This document shows, piece after piece, positions 1 through 14,130 of a stretch of DNA of 64,000 nucleotides. The position numbers were made by a program, and so were the translations under genes. Source of the DNA: Strix aluco (taxonomy: Eukaryota; Chordata; Aves; Strigiformes; Strigidae); the NCBI RefSeq assembly GCF_031877795.1, contig NC_133939.1, forward strand, positions 9,591,698-9,655,697, written 5' to 3'. How positions within the stretch are numbered: position 1 is the first letter of the stretch; each line of letters opens with the position of its first letter. The notes under the pieces were generated by a model. The model was given only the letters and a program-made list of their open reading frames with translations. It did not search any database and was not told the origin of the DNA.

Positions 1-330
1 TCAACATTTTCAAACAACAGGGTCAAAGCAGTCTTATTGTCCTTTATTTTCTCATTACACTGAATTAAAAGCAGAATAGCACTGAAATGTTTCCAATGTC
101 CTTCCATTGCCATCTGGTGCTCATATCATGTAACCACATGTATTTATATTTAAAACTGTAGTTCTCGATCCAGGTTGCCAAGTGCTTTCAGGTCCATGGA
201 CTATCTCTAGGATGACTACAAAATCTAACTATAAACTGCACTCACTCTCAGAAGACTTAAATTTTCAATTCAGTCGTCCATCCCTCTGGGAAAATTTTAC
301 AGGTCAAACCATCAAAGAACACTGATAATT

Positions 331-399
331 ACTATATACATATCCATATGTATATATATACTGACATATACACATACACATAGTGTGCATATATGTGTA
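331..399. repeat. TA/CA-type microsatellite, degenerate
   Basis: Alternating purine-pyrimidine sequence made of interrupted TATACATA, TATATATA and CACATA blocks. It is self-complementary in places (for example catatccatatg and cacatagtgtg). It looks like an old, decayed dinucleotide repeat. Confidence 0.7.
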
Positions 400-3300
400 G
401 TAAGTCATTATATGTCTAAAATTTACCTGCAGCCTCAAGATAAAAACCAAGAATTTGGCTTCCATGCAGGCAGAAAACAAGGTGTAGCACAGACTATTTC
501 TTGTATTTTCCTCTGCACACATTCCCTCCCTCCCCTGCCCCACATATTCCAATAACATTAATCCATCTACAAAAATCATTAAATTGTCTTAAATACAATG
601 AGATATTCTGACATGTATTGCAGATATCATCTGAGTTCTAAATATATGAAGTCCATAATTTTTTTAGGTATTTCTAATACCTTGAAAACTTGACATAAAA
701 TTCAAAAAGGCATCTATGATTCTGACATGAATTGTTGATTTATGAAGCTGGAGCATTAAGAAACTTGGTTGGTATTGGGAGTGCTGGAATCAACTTACCA
801 ATTTTGTAAACAGTCATGCTGAATTTCTCAAGTTTAATGTTTTAGGAATGGCTCCAAAACCTGAGGTATTTAACAAATCTTTCAATTTAAAAAACTGTAT
901 GGATTAGTACAGATTATGCTCAATAAATTGCATGCTCTTATAATAAGGTTGCATCCCAAATTTCAACCATTTTTTTCTATGGCATTCAATCCATGCTTCA
1001 CCTGTTCCTTAGGGACAATATCTGGCTAAAATAAGCATCACAGAGCATTGTATTGCATTATCATTTAGTCTGACCTTTTTCCTTGTCACTATACTAGCAG
1101 GAATGGAAGGAACAGAGGTCCACGAATCACGTCTCTGTCAACTACCACACGGTAAGATTCTGCCCATGCAGAAAGCCAGCCCTGTCTGTGAACTCTCCCT
1201 TTGTATTTGTTTGTTTGCAAATCCAGTCTGACTTGAGAATACTTAAAACTACTTCTGCCCTTCCTGTCTATCTTTGGTAAGCAGTTCCTTTCAGCATTCT
1301 AATACCCTCACCACTTACTTTCAATGTCCTTATTTGGAGAATAACAAGACTTTCCTGAAAAAGAACATTCCTTCATTTTCACCTCTTCCCCAAAAGATAA
1401 CATTTCACTTAAAAAACCCCAAATATTCTGAAACATTGTGTTTTAATGTTATGGTTCAGTTTTGATTTGGTCTAAAACAATACAAGTTTCTTTCACGTGT
1501 TTTTTCAACCTTCTTCTACATGCTTAATACATCTGAAGTTTTTCCCCAGGTTTGCTCTAGAGTAAAAACTACATTATTCAAAACAATAGCTATCACAGTA
1601 AAGGCAACAACAGCAATTGATCTACTATTAGTGTCTGTAGTAAATTTGAATTTCACCGCTCCCATTAAATTCCAGACTTAAGTCACTGTACAGATTTTTT
1701 ACCGTGATTCAGATAGTTTCTATAGAATCTCTCCTGCCTCCCGTTCTCAAACCACTGTATTTCATTTCTTTCTAGACCTTGTTTATTTTGTTGGAATTCT
1801 TTTAAGGACCCATAGGACATCAGTTTGTTTCATCTTTTTTCTCCAGAGGCAAAATCTTGCCACATATGAAAAATGGTTCTTTAAAAGTTTGGAATTTATT
1901 TGAACTTTAAAAGATATTAATTCACTGAGGAATACTGCTAAGGCTGCTCTAGCTATTAGCTAGTTCTTTCTTTATGAGCCTTTGATTTCTTCAGAACATG
2001 CTTTACTTTATTAATCAAACAAATTACTTCTGGACAGATTCAAAATTCTCAGCGGAGTTACTGAAAATGTTTCCTAGACTCCAGTGGGTTTTAGATCAAA
2101 TTCTTGATAATTATTGTTATGCACGTGTTTGGTCTCCAGGGACTGAAATTTAAAATTCTGCTACATATTAAACATTATAGATTCAAAAGACATCAGGCAA
2201 GCTAAATACTGCTCCATCCTTCTTCCAGCTAAATCTCAAATTTAATTGTCATTTTCACAAAGCATATAACTGTATGTTACATTCGCTATACCATGTCTAA
2301 GACATTTTCCTTACAGCAGTCACCAGTATGTACTTTATATATTCGCAATTCATGGAGAGATTTTACATCTAGAGCTTCTATTGAGGTAAGAAGACTCTGA
2401 GTACTCTACAACTTCAAGAACCATTCGCACAATTTACTGGTCCTGTCAGCAGAAAGTTGGCTGCTTTCTTTACTAGCTAAAACATGATAACATGACAAAC
2501 AGCTTTTACCCACATCAGTGAAGCTGTTCTAACCTCTGGGCTAGAGGGAATACAATGACAAGTCTTTCTCAGGAGTTTCTGCTGAAACTCTTGTACTCTG
2601 TATGAAATGCTTTGTTCGAACATGTACAAAATGCTCATTGGGACAGTGCAGAGACCCCAGGTATCCCTTTGTGTGGTCCTAACTACAACCTCTTTCTACA
2701 GCTAGTCCTGCTCATTTTCATCCCACCAAAACTTAGGCTTTCTCCTGAATCACACAAGGCAGGGGGACTAATCATCTGGGGGTTGCTATTGCCAAAGAAG
2801 CCAGGTTACCCTAGAGGTTTAGTGTAAACATAGTCACTCTGCTGAGTACTGCAAGACGGTGAATGGATTTAAGATTCAAGCCTAAACAATAAAATACATA
2901 AACTAGAAGAAAAAAAATAGCTTTGACATTGTGACAAGAATAAGCATACTTAGGAAAAGAAAAATTCAGATTTTACTACAGAATCCTGTAGTAAAAATCC
3001 CTCCACTGAAGGGAGTCCTTTCTCTCCACAGCCATTTTACAAGCGTCTAGGTCACGAGGAAATGTTTCTGCCCTGTATCTCAGGTTAGAATGCAAGAGAT
3101 CAAAAATACATGAGGGTGAGCAATGATTCAAAAACATTTTGGAAAGACCCTAGTGTGAACTTATTACTCAGAGAAATCTTTTTAGTATACTAGTCCCATG
3201 AACCAACGCTGTGACTTGTGCAGCCAGTGTCATTTCTCCTTTCAAGACTTTTCATTTATTTTACAGTAAAGTTCTGAGATTTTTTAATTTCTTTTTTTTT

Positions 3301-6300
3301 GGCATTGTTCTTTATATTTTTGGCCAAAGTTTTAAAAACTAACACTAGATGGTGCTTTCTGATGAGAAAACCCTAGCCTCCTTTTTCTTTAAAACACTCC
3401 TGCTGCAGCACTGGAGCAAAATAAAATGAGCACTGCAGTTATGGCAGGCTTTGAAGAACCATGTCATCAGATTCCCAGCACTTGCTTTATTTCTGAGGAA
3501 AGCAAACTCATCATAGAATCATTAAAGTGTAAACTGTAGAATAAAATTAAATTCCCGAATGCTTCTTTTTTCATTGTATGAAGCTCCAGTGCCACAAAGT
3601 TAATATATTCTGTGCATATTAAACACATTAAAATAGTGATTGTAGTCATACATGGCATGGGTAAGATATTTTATTTCTACAGATATAGATATTTAAGATT
3701 TTTATTTAACTGAGTACAGATATTCTGTTTATATATAAAGTACTTAATAAATAAAAATAATCACTCTCTGTGGCAAGTGATAGTAAATTCTGATACTACA
3801 TGAGAAATAAGATGGGAAAATGCTATTCTTATAAATTAAAAGCAGGAATAAACAGTCTACTGGAAATGCTGAGATAAAATAGTTAATTTTTTCTTTCTGA
3901 TCTATGTTAAAATGAAGTTAGCTGTAGTTTGCCTGGACCTGTGCCCCCTGATCTGTGGATATGTTCTTTTTTGACATTTGCGTTTGGTCAAAAGGAGATC
4001 ACAATGTAGGAAAGACACTGTGGTCAAGATTAACAATATGATGCTTTAAAAGATCTTACTTCTTAGCCTGTTATGCATTCCTAATAAGTCTATAAGTCTC
4101 ATATGTGTGTCATTTTTAATTAGATTAACAAATTATCTCTCAATAGTGGCTAAGTATATTCACTCATTATGGAAAATAACTTAGTAGTTAAATAAATATG
4201 ATGACCAATTATGACTTCAATGAATCGATGCTGTAAGTTACCAGACTGATGAGTTGAACATATAAAGAACATTAACTAATTACATCAAACTGAAGAACAA
4301 GCTGAGCTCTATATAATAGCTAATGCTGCAAGGAGGACAATCACTAACAATTAGAGATGTGTTATCTTCACATTCAGCTGATGTACACCCTTGGGGACAT
4401 ACAGTGGCTGACCTTCCCACTGAAAGCATTAAACTGCTCTCTGCAGGAACTGAGCACTGCTGAAGGTTTTGATTCCCACAGAATTCCTTGTTCCCTCCAC
4501 AGTTACAAATTTATTTAACAGGGATTAACTGGTTGTGATGAGTGAACTCACAGAAGGTCTGATTCTGTCACCCTTGCTAAGGCAGAGTGCTCTCTTTGAT
4601 GTACCTGCCCCTACTCCTTCACAGGAATGGCTGTGTGGCAAAGCACTGCACAAAAAAGGAGGACAGAACTGAACTGTGACGTAGTGGGAAGGAAATTTCA
4701 TTCTCAAGACTCAAAAGGGCAGTTTGCTGATTAATTATATCATATTAGTTAATTATATTCTTATGTTACACCTTGGATTAGAAATCATATGGACTAAAGC
4801 TCATGAGGTAAAATACCTCCAGGGAGCTTTGGGGGTGAAACGCTTGCTGCTTTGGAAGATGGCCTATTACATCCACGTAGGACTCCTCTCCAGAGATCAC
4901 GTGCACTCTGCCTCCCATTTCCCACATGGGAAAAACTCCTTCCACTGTCCAAAGAATGACGGAAAAGGAGGATCAGTTTTTAATCACCTAACTCAAAGTC
5001 TGTGCAATGTAAATTAGGAGTTTTCTGTAAGAGAAGAAGTTTTAGAGTACAATACTACCTAGTTTCAACTGCAGTTTCTGCAAAACTGACATATTTTTAC
5101 AGTGAAGTTTTGATTTTGTTAAAAGTTGTATTTATTTTTGTTCTTTCCCTGATGAGGAAAAGGGAATTCTCTTCAGGTCACATGAACCTGTTCTGAAAAA
5201 TTTTTACTTGTTGCGTTCAATCTGAAGATCACTTTGGATCATTTCAACAATAGCAAATATTCACCAAAGGTGCCAAAATATATCTGGTTTCTACTCACCC
5301 CAGAGCTGGAGCTTCCTGACTAGACTATGTGTCCCAGGATTCATCATAGACTTCATTTTCCAGATGAGCTCCAGACAGTCCCTGCTATGACATCCTGTGC
5401 CCCTACCCACAAAAGTGCATGTGGATATGAAGCTTCAAAGTAACACTGCAGTAGCCCTTGTCAACACAGTTTGATGTCAAACACAGCTGTTAAAAAATGT
5501 TTTTGTGATGCTAAGAATCCCTCCAAGGTCTCACTATTGATACAAAATTTTTAAAATATATGTTGATTTTAGCAAACAACTGATTACTTATTTTAATCAT
5601 AAATTGACAGAGGATAAATGTTAAAATACCCTTTGAGATCAAAAATCTTCAGTTAGACCACTAAAAACGTAATATAACAAAAAGAAGTACTAAAGTGACA
5701 CAGAACATGGAATCCTATTTAACCTGATTTGACCTTTTTTCACCTATAGAGACAGAAGTAGAAAGACAAAATCACAGCAGTATCCCAGATACAGAACCAG
5801 CATACAAAAACGGTTTTGCCATTCTCTGATGTTTTAATACTTTGTCTGAGAGCATTAAAACTGAGCATGGCAATATTAAAGAGAACTTTATCTATCCATG
5901 AATATAAACTAATTGGATACAGAACACTTGAGAATCTCTGAAAGTGGGGCTTCCCCAGCAGCATCTTCTGCAAAGGAAAAGAGGTGGACAGACATGTGAT
6001 TCTGATTTCATTTATTGGTATAAATCAGAAGTGGCAACTTACCAAGTAAATAATGCAGAGAACAAAGTGTGAAATGTGTAATTTACAGCAGGTTCTGAAT
6101 AAAACGGTCCAGTCCTATACCTAATCAGCTCGAAGACAGAAGAAAATAGTGTTGCATAGAAATAATTCAGCTTTCTCCTTCCATCTTAGGTCACATAAAT
6201 CAAACAAGCCAGAGAAACATCATGGACATTATGATCCAGAATTATAAATAAATATAAACTTTGATAAGTAATAATTCCTTTAAGCATCAGTGAATGTGAA

Positions 6301-7884
6301 AGGTCACTTCACTGTACCAAACACCCATATGAGCATATACCATATAATGGCGATTCTCAGTGATTCAGGTGAGACAACAGAGTAGCTTCTGAAATAAAAA
6401 TTCAGCTGTGACTGAGTTTGGGTGTATACCTGACCTGTAAAGACTGTAATAAAATTTAAGGGTTGGAAAAAACACTTGAACTAGCCATGTTCTCTGATTT
6501 TCTTCTTTCTCCCATCTCATCTGTTATACAGAAAACTCATCCCATTTCTTTTGCAGTCCAGTACTCTTTCCCAGTTTGACTGGCAGGCTCCCTACCTGAG
6601 GTGACAGAGATACAAGGTGCCAGAGCCATGACCTTCCCAGTGACAATGGCACATATGGTGGGATTAAAGTAAGACTATAGTCAACTCCTTGCCACTTATC
6701 TCACAAGTCTGTCTTAACCCATCATCTCTCCACTGCCTCACATTCTTCAGCTTGTGCACAACAGAACTAACAAGCAACAAAGAATATAGCAAAGTTATTT
6801 TTCTTCAAAAGGTTTTTGTTTGTTTCCTTTGTTTTTCATGAGGACAAAACTGCGGGCCTCCAAGGAGTTCATACAGATCATTCCTGCTCTTCTTGCTAGC
6901 TAAGCTCTTCTGGACACAGTCATCAGCACTAAAATACTGTCATTTAAATGTTTTTCTTACTTCCATATGGAATACATAAAAAGTCCAACCAGCCAACAGT
7001 CATGGTCTTGTTCACCCTTCAGAGTGGCTGCAGCTTTAGACATCTGTTAAAAATCTGGGTGGAAGTAGAAACATTAAAGAAAAAGTTTCTAAAACTGAGT
7101 GCCCCTCAAGGAGAAGTGGAATTACCTACCACTGGGCAAAGAAAGGGAAATCGGTGGTTTTACAGCACCATCACTTCTACCCCTCTAAAAACCTGAAAAG
7201 CTACTTTGGAAACATCATAAATAGACGCTCTGTTCATTGGCAGGGGGGTAAAAACGTAGATTGATAAGTCCCTTTTCAACAATCCACTGGATCGATAGAT
7301 TTCACGCCGTCCCCATGAGATTCCAGGACACACTCCTTTCATCCCTTCTGCTTCACAGCTGCATGCTTAGCCCTGCTGCCTGGCAATGTGAATTGTAGTG
7401 GAAATCATTAGGAAATCTTTAGATTATAATGTTAAAGGAGTTAGACAATTTGTCCATCCCTCCTTATTTAATTATTTCTATCTCCAAACGTCATTGGTTT
7501 TTAATATCAATCATCTATATCTGCAGTTCACACTTCCATCTCTTCCTTCTCAATGGTTCACTGCAAGCTTTTGCTATGGAGCAGCTGAGTTCAAGATTGA
7601 TGTAAGATTTATTCTTTTATTCTTTATAGTCTTTGTTCTATTAATTAAGAGGAAATTAAACCAGCTAGAGACCTATTATTCTTAGATTTAGTTAAATGAA
7701 GGTAACATTCGACAAGATTATGCACATTTTACTCAATACTTTTCAAATCTCTTTTGTGAAGTAGGATTTAGCTTTTATCTTCTTGAAAGGATATTTTTTT
7801 ATCTTGGAATCGGGGTTTTCTGTTTCTGAAACAAGCTGGAATCAGTGACAATATACATAACTACTTAACTGAGAGTAATGAGCC

Positions 7885-7906
7885 ACAGTGGCCACTGGGC
7901 CACTGT
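7885..7906. repeat. Short perfect inverted repeat (8-bp stem, 6-base loop)
   Basis: ACAGTGGC is followed by the loop cactgg and then GCCACTGT, a perfect eight-base-pair stem. It is isolated, with no flanking motif that suggests an RNA gene. Confidence 0.6.
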
Positions 7907-10900
7907 AATGACAGAAAATAAACAAGCTAATTCAGAGCAATATATCTCAGTTAAGAACATAGTTGTAAAAAAGCTTCATGGTGGAGAATTTGGCTAAGAT
8001 AGTAGAAAGCCCAAGGGAATAATGCCGCAAATCACAAAGTGACCCCCTACGTTATTATAGCAATAGAAGTCAAGGAGAATTTTATCAACTTTCAGTAGTG
8101 ATCTCCCTTATGCTACAATATTGATGAAAAATGAAAAGAAATTGCATTCAAGCACAGATAGAAATCAACCATCTGTTTGGAAACTGCTGTATCAGGTAGT
8201 CCATGGTCTGCACCTGAGGTAAGTAGAGGACAGTGCTATTCTCATCAAAGTTCAAAAAAAAAGAAGCTATGACTCAGAATAAAGTGAAGAGAGATCTGAT
8301 AAATCCACATCATACTTATCTATGGGGTATAGTGAGATGAGGGACTATCCCACTTGATCTAACAGATTTTTATCTTCTTGTGTGCTCTGAAGCATTCATT
8401 TCTGTTTCACTCTAAACTCTAAAGACTAAAAGTACTGAAGAGAAAACTAAATTTAATGACAGATGTAGAGGTCACTGGGGGCAAGGAGTCATCAGGGACA
8501 ACTGGGGCACTTTCAGCATGGTGTAAATTAAGTTTAGCATTGTAAAAGGCAATGATGTGTACAGATGGGGCCCCCTAGAACAAGGGGACGTATAGCTTAA
8601 ATAGGAAATCTTTATAGAGAATGTCAAACACCATTTATTCCTAACAATGAATGTCTAGCTCCCAGGCTCACTCATGTGTGCTCCTATATTACCAACAGCC
8701 CATTCCAAATCTCCGATACAGAGGAACCCAATTTAAGATTGACAGAGACATAGTTCCCATTCTGAATCCAACCTCACAAGAATTATTACAAAGACCTCAT
8801 TCTACCCATTGCTGGGCTGCCTGTCCCTAGCAGTATTGAATCTGCATCACACCAGCTCCTGTGGCTGCAGAGAACAAGTGCTGGTTAAAAAAAAATGTTT
8901 TATGTGGTGTGGTAGAGGACAGATAACAGCAGGAGCTGGAAACCTTTGCAAAATACACATTCTGTAATTATCAAAACAGCACCAAAATAACCTCCAGCAT
9001 ACACGGAAAGAACTGCAAAAACCAGAGCTGAATGACTAGCCCAGAGAGCATAAAAGTACAAGAAGGACTATTCAATCAGAGGATTGCCACTTTTGCCAAG
9101 GGAGGCCACCGCAAAGGCTCACCCCAAGTGGGAATGCTGCTGGCACAGCGACACACTTCCCACAGCTCCCCAGCACATGCACAGTTGCTTGTCCAAAATG
9201 TTACCTTGAAACTATCAGTTTGTCCCTGAAATGAATGAAGCCATACTGAGTCCAGAAAACTGTGGCTCTTGCAAGGCAGTAGGGGCAAACACTGCTTTCA
9301 TTGAACACCACCCAAGCATGGGGGCTGGGGACATGCCCCCCGCTGGTCTCCTCAGCAGCCTGGTATGACTAGGAGAGGAGAGGGCTTAATGTACGGGGTA
9401 GTGTAAGCATGAGATCTGTTCGATCACCATGGCCAACCTGCGGCTGACACTCTCACTCCTCTCCTGTCACGGGTACATGACTACATGTGTTTCTCTGCAG
9501 CATACAGGCCCTGCATTCCTGCATTAGATCAGACAGATGGATTATTTTAAGCTAGCATCTTGCTTGTTCTGAAGGAAATGAGACATATCTGGGTACTGTT
9601 ACAAAGAAAGCACGAGTTCTCTTTGGCAGGGATAATTAGCAGATTATAAATGCAATCATACAAACAGCTCAAATTAACGAATTGCCCCTTTTCTTAAAAA
9701 AAAAAAAAGGCCTTTCTAGAACCCATTCAAAATCCCTCTAGCACAACTTCATACCTCCTTTGAATCTTATTTTAGTAAGCAAAGAAAATGGGTAAAGTTT
9801 TAGGAAATGGGTAAATGCCTTCCCAGTTTTCACACATACTCACATTGCTCCCTGAAATTTAAAGTCTGAACACCCCCATCATACAACTGCAGGTTTCTGT
9901 TTTTACTTTTCCTCTTCTTCCAAAGCACTTCTCAATCTCACTAACCTACTTGGCTTAATCACTTGTGGGAGAAAATCCATGCCCCAGAATCATTACCGGT
10001 TCAGTAAAGGAGCATTGCAACTTGTTTGTGGCATATTTTTATTAGTCGAGGCCAATAAGCATTTCCTAGCTAGAGGTATAGGAGTTGGGCTGTCATCTGC
10101 AGCCACAGCATACAGATAGCAAAAGTTAAATTTACATGGAAGATTATGCCAAAACATAACAATATAGTCACCAAAGGGTTTAGAACTGTTACATCAAAAA
10201 ATTACTTTCTCTTCTCCTGAGCCTCCAGATGAGCAGAACAGAAATCAAACTCCGATTCTGTCGAGTACAAGCCCAAGTCCATGCTTCTTGATAGACAAGC
10301 AAGCTCTACCAATCTTTTTGCAGGCACATAGTTTCTTTTCTACACTTCTCTTGCTGTACTAACTACTGATTTTCCACAAGCAAATTCTGCTACTACCTGC
10401 CAGTGCAGGTGGAAAAGCAGCAGAGTCATAGACTGTCTCTTCCTGGTTTGAAGTGGAGGTAACACAAGGGAACATGGATTTTCCTACATAGACCATGTAA
10501 CGAGTCTCCCTACAAGACCAAAAACAGAGGAACCATCAATCCAACACCATTCTTATTCTTTAATGTCTCCATTATCTGCCTTTAAACACGTATTTTAAAA
10601 AAACAAACCCTAAACTAGTTGGTTACAACAGACATAGACTGCATGAGTATTCAGTAAAGCACACATATACCGGAGTTTTGAACAAATAGTAAGCAAGGCC
10701 TGACCAAACTGCTGTTCAATCTCCTTTCCCACATTCATTTTCATAAATATGGCAGCTAATATGTTTCAGTCAGCACAGTACAGCCTCTGTTGCAAGGAGT
10801 CCTTCCTAGCACAACAAATCGCAACCACAACTAGGTTGTCACTTCCAAGAAATCATACTTACAAGATGACACCAAACACAGAAGTGATGGGGAATGGCTA

Positions 10901-13900
10901 AGGGAACAATGCTGGGTAAATTACATCTTTCCCTACCACCTGAGATGGACCGGGGCCTTTCACAACTTAACTGCCCTATCTTAAGATGAACAAGGTGTGC
11001 AAGAATATAAACTAATCCCTATTAAAGGATATTCCCACTATTAACTAGGTCAGTTTTGGTTTTATGTTAAGAATTTGCAACTGTAAAAGGTATCACACCT
11101 GAAAACACACACCAACTTCAGGCTAGGAACTTGGGATCTCTTACAGAGGAGATTCACGGAGTTTGCTTCCTATGGCTCTGAGACATACTTTCCAGTATTC
11201 ATACTTTCCCAGTTTCCCAAACCTGAAAACTAATACAATAGCAACCGTATGATACATTAAGATAGTCCACTGTGTCTGTTCCAGAAAAATAAAAATGAGG
11301 GTTTGAGTTAGTCATTCTCTCTTTCTTTACTGCTCTGCTGAGGCAACAGTTATACTGACATGAGAAAATATACGTGTTCATTAGCACTTCCCCCTTTTCA
11401 CAGACATACATGGTGCTACACAATTTGACAAACCAATTATTTTGTACATTAAATTTCTCAATGAAACTATTTTCTAGTGTATTGATTTTGTTTCTGACAA
11501 GGTCCCCACACCTCTATATGTCAAAGCTGTTCCTTGGGTTTTTAAAAAGTTATGACAGACTAATGAGGTAGGAGAAAAGAACAGTTTTGTAAGGACAACA
11601 GCTACTTGTTGCATACCTGTATTATGGGAAGAAAGGAGCCAGGAACTTACAAGTGCATAGAAAGGCACATAAAATTGATGACTACAACAAGTCTTAGTCA
11701 TGTTTTTAGCTATTCACCAGGACTGTCACAGAATATAATCTCATATAAAGAAAATTCCTAACTGCAGCCTTAAAGTAACTGAAAGAAAAAAATGGTACAA
11801 ACCAAGAGTAAACCCAGTATTTCAGAAAAGCACATACCACTCATTTGTATAATGGTATAATATTTACTGTTATCCTCCTTTCCTTTTGTAATGCTGCACA
11901 AATACAACAATTTTTGTTAAAAACTCCATTTCTTTTCCCCGGTGCCACTGCAGATGAGAGTGGTGAGATGAGGTTTGTACAGAGCTCTCTATAGGTATTC
12001 CCAAGACATCTCTGTTGTACACTTGAACACATCGCTAGTGGTTCAAAATCTGTGTATTACTTTGAAATGGAATGTCAGCACTGAATAGCAGCTGCTATTG
12101 TGCCCATTTTCACCAGATTTCATGCTCATTATGATTTATTACAAAATGAAGTGCAATGTTTGCTGTTTGGAAAATCACAGGTACGTCACATAGCTGTTAA
12201 CTCATCTGTATCATAAAAAGTAACACAGCAAATCAGACAGCAAGCACTTTAGGCAATGGTTGCAAGCACAAGTGGGAGTCTTTCACAGATAAACTCAGGA
12301 GAGAAAGTTTGGCTGCACGAGAGCTCATTACAAACAAGAACTCGTTGAATCTACACAACATCCATGTGATTCAGGAAGATTTAAATGTGCAGCATATTAG
12401 CCTGAAAGCAGCAAAGACTGGCATGAGAACAGCAGCAGTATTGCTGATAGAGCTGATTGCCTAACGCTACCAAACAGCAGTGCTTAGCAGTCAACACAGT
12501 AGTCTTTTAACTTGTTCAAATTTGATATAAAAAATATAATGCAGCGAAGTCAAAGTACAGAAAGCATGTTTAAGCTAACCTGTCACTTTCAAAACCAAAA
12601 CCTTAGTGCAGCTAACATTTTTGACATTTCCTGCAAATACATCAGAGATCTCACTTAGATTAAGGTGCTTGACTTTATGTTCTCATGCATCTATGTTACA
12701 GTGACACGATTTATCTACATGTGTTAAAGACAAGTACCTATAGCACTGGAACTCGGAGCCCAGCCCACAACTGCTTTACTCTCATGGCAAGAGTGTAAAA
12801 TGGGACTGATGTAGTGTTGATTCATTTCCAACTTCCATTTCTGAAGTTCCTCCAGAGACTGCCAGAAACCTAATTCTGTAATATAAAAGAAAAATGAAGC
12901 ACATTACTATGGAAATTAACATATTACCAAAACCTCATGAGTATGACTCTCAGATACCCTCAGATAATTGTTATCACATTAGATGAAAATATTAATAATA
13001 GGGAAATGGAAGCAATGAAGTGAAGGAAAGAGACATTTTTAAAAATTATCCATATTTTCCACCTCCTTCAGCTCTTGTGATTTGCCCTTTTTTTTTCTTA
13101 CAATAGTCTGTTCCTTTGGATTAGAATTATCAGGTCTGTAGGAAATCGTTATTTACTTGTGTTTAGTAAGTGTTCCCATGCTCAGCCAAAGTATACGGCT
13201 GGTAACGTCTTCACTTATGGTTGTAAATGGATAAAATAGAACCTAACAACTGCATTGTTAACTGTAACTTTAATAGAGAGAGTTTTGGAGTTTTGCTTAA
13301 TTCACTTCAGTATTCACTTCAAAGTAAATATTCATTTTCTGGTACCAGAAAACATTTGCAGTAAAGAGTGCCTACTTATTGTTACTCTATTTTGTATCAG
13401 TTGTAGAGTGCTCTCAAGAGCTCTTGAATTTTTATACCTGGTTTGATTTACAACATTCTTTGACACAGAAGACATTTGACACATTTTAGCCATCATTCAA
13501 AATCATTCATAGAATTTACTCAGGGATGTGGTACAAAAATAAGCATGTCCCCTTGTACAATAACAAACACCTAGCCTCCACTTGACAGCTTGGGCAAAGG
13601 ATACCATTTTCTTGTATGTCATCTCTGCAGTGGCATATCATCATCTTGAAATGTAGTGAGTGACTTGTGTAGGTTATGCACTGAATCCATTGGCAGGTGG
13701 GCAGATTGTTGCTAATAGCCAATGTGGTTTTTTTGGATGTGAGGAAAGTGGCATTTTGCTAATGTTGATAACAGCTCGCAGGGCTTGTGATGCTGCTACA
13801 GCTGAAGAATGTCCCTGAATTTTAAATAATGAAGCAGACTGCTCTGCATTACAGGAGCCTCATTAGCTACACACAATGACATTGTGAGGGGGGTTGCTGA

Positions 13901-14092
13901 GGACTGTGTCAAGCACTGTCTAGAAAGGAACTGTAATTTCATTGTCTCAAGCACTCTTGTAATTTCCCTCACTCACAGTAATATCTAAGCACCAAAAAGC
14001 CTTTATTTTATCTTCAGAACCTCCTTGAAAAAAATGGGAAAGACGAGGAAGTGAAGTAGAACATGACTGATCTTAATTTGCTCATGTGCTCA

Positions 14093-14130
14093 GAAGTACA
14101 TGAGACATTTAGACATCTGAGATGTACTTC
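14093..14130. repeat. Short inverted repeat (9-bp stem)
   Basis: GAAGTACAT at 14093-14101 is exactly complementary to ATGTACTTC at 14122-14130 with a 20-base loop. The loop itself contains a partly self-complementary acat/catct stretch. No function is evident. Confidence 0.5.

Noticed and set aside
3508..3530. catcatagaatcatt, resembling the terminal ATTCTATG repeats of CR1
   Set aside because: Only the short octamer-like motif matches. The conserved ggttggaaggga block does not follow, so a chance match in AT-rich DNA cannot be excluded.
6460..6500. gggttggaaaaaacacttga, reminiscent of a CR1 3' end
   Set aside because: Similarity stops after about ten bases and the gatcatc-ggtccaac block is missing.
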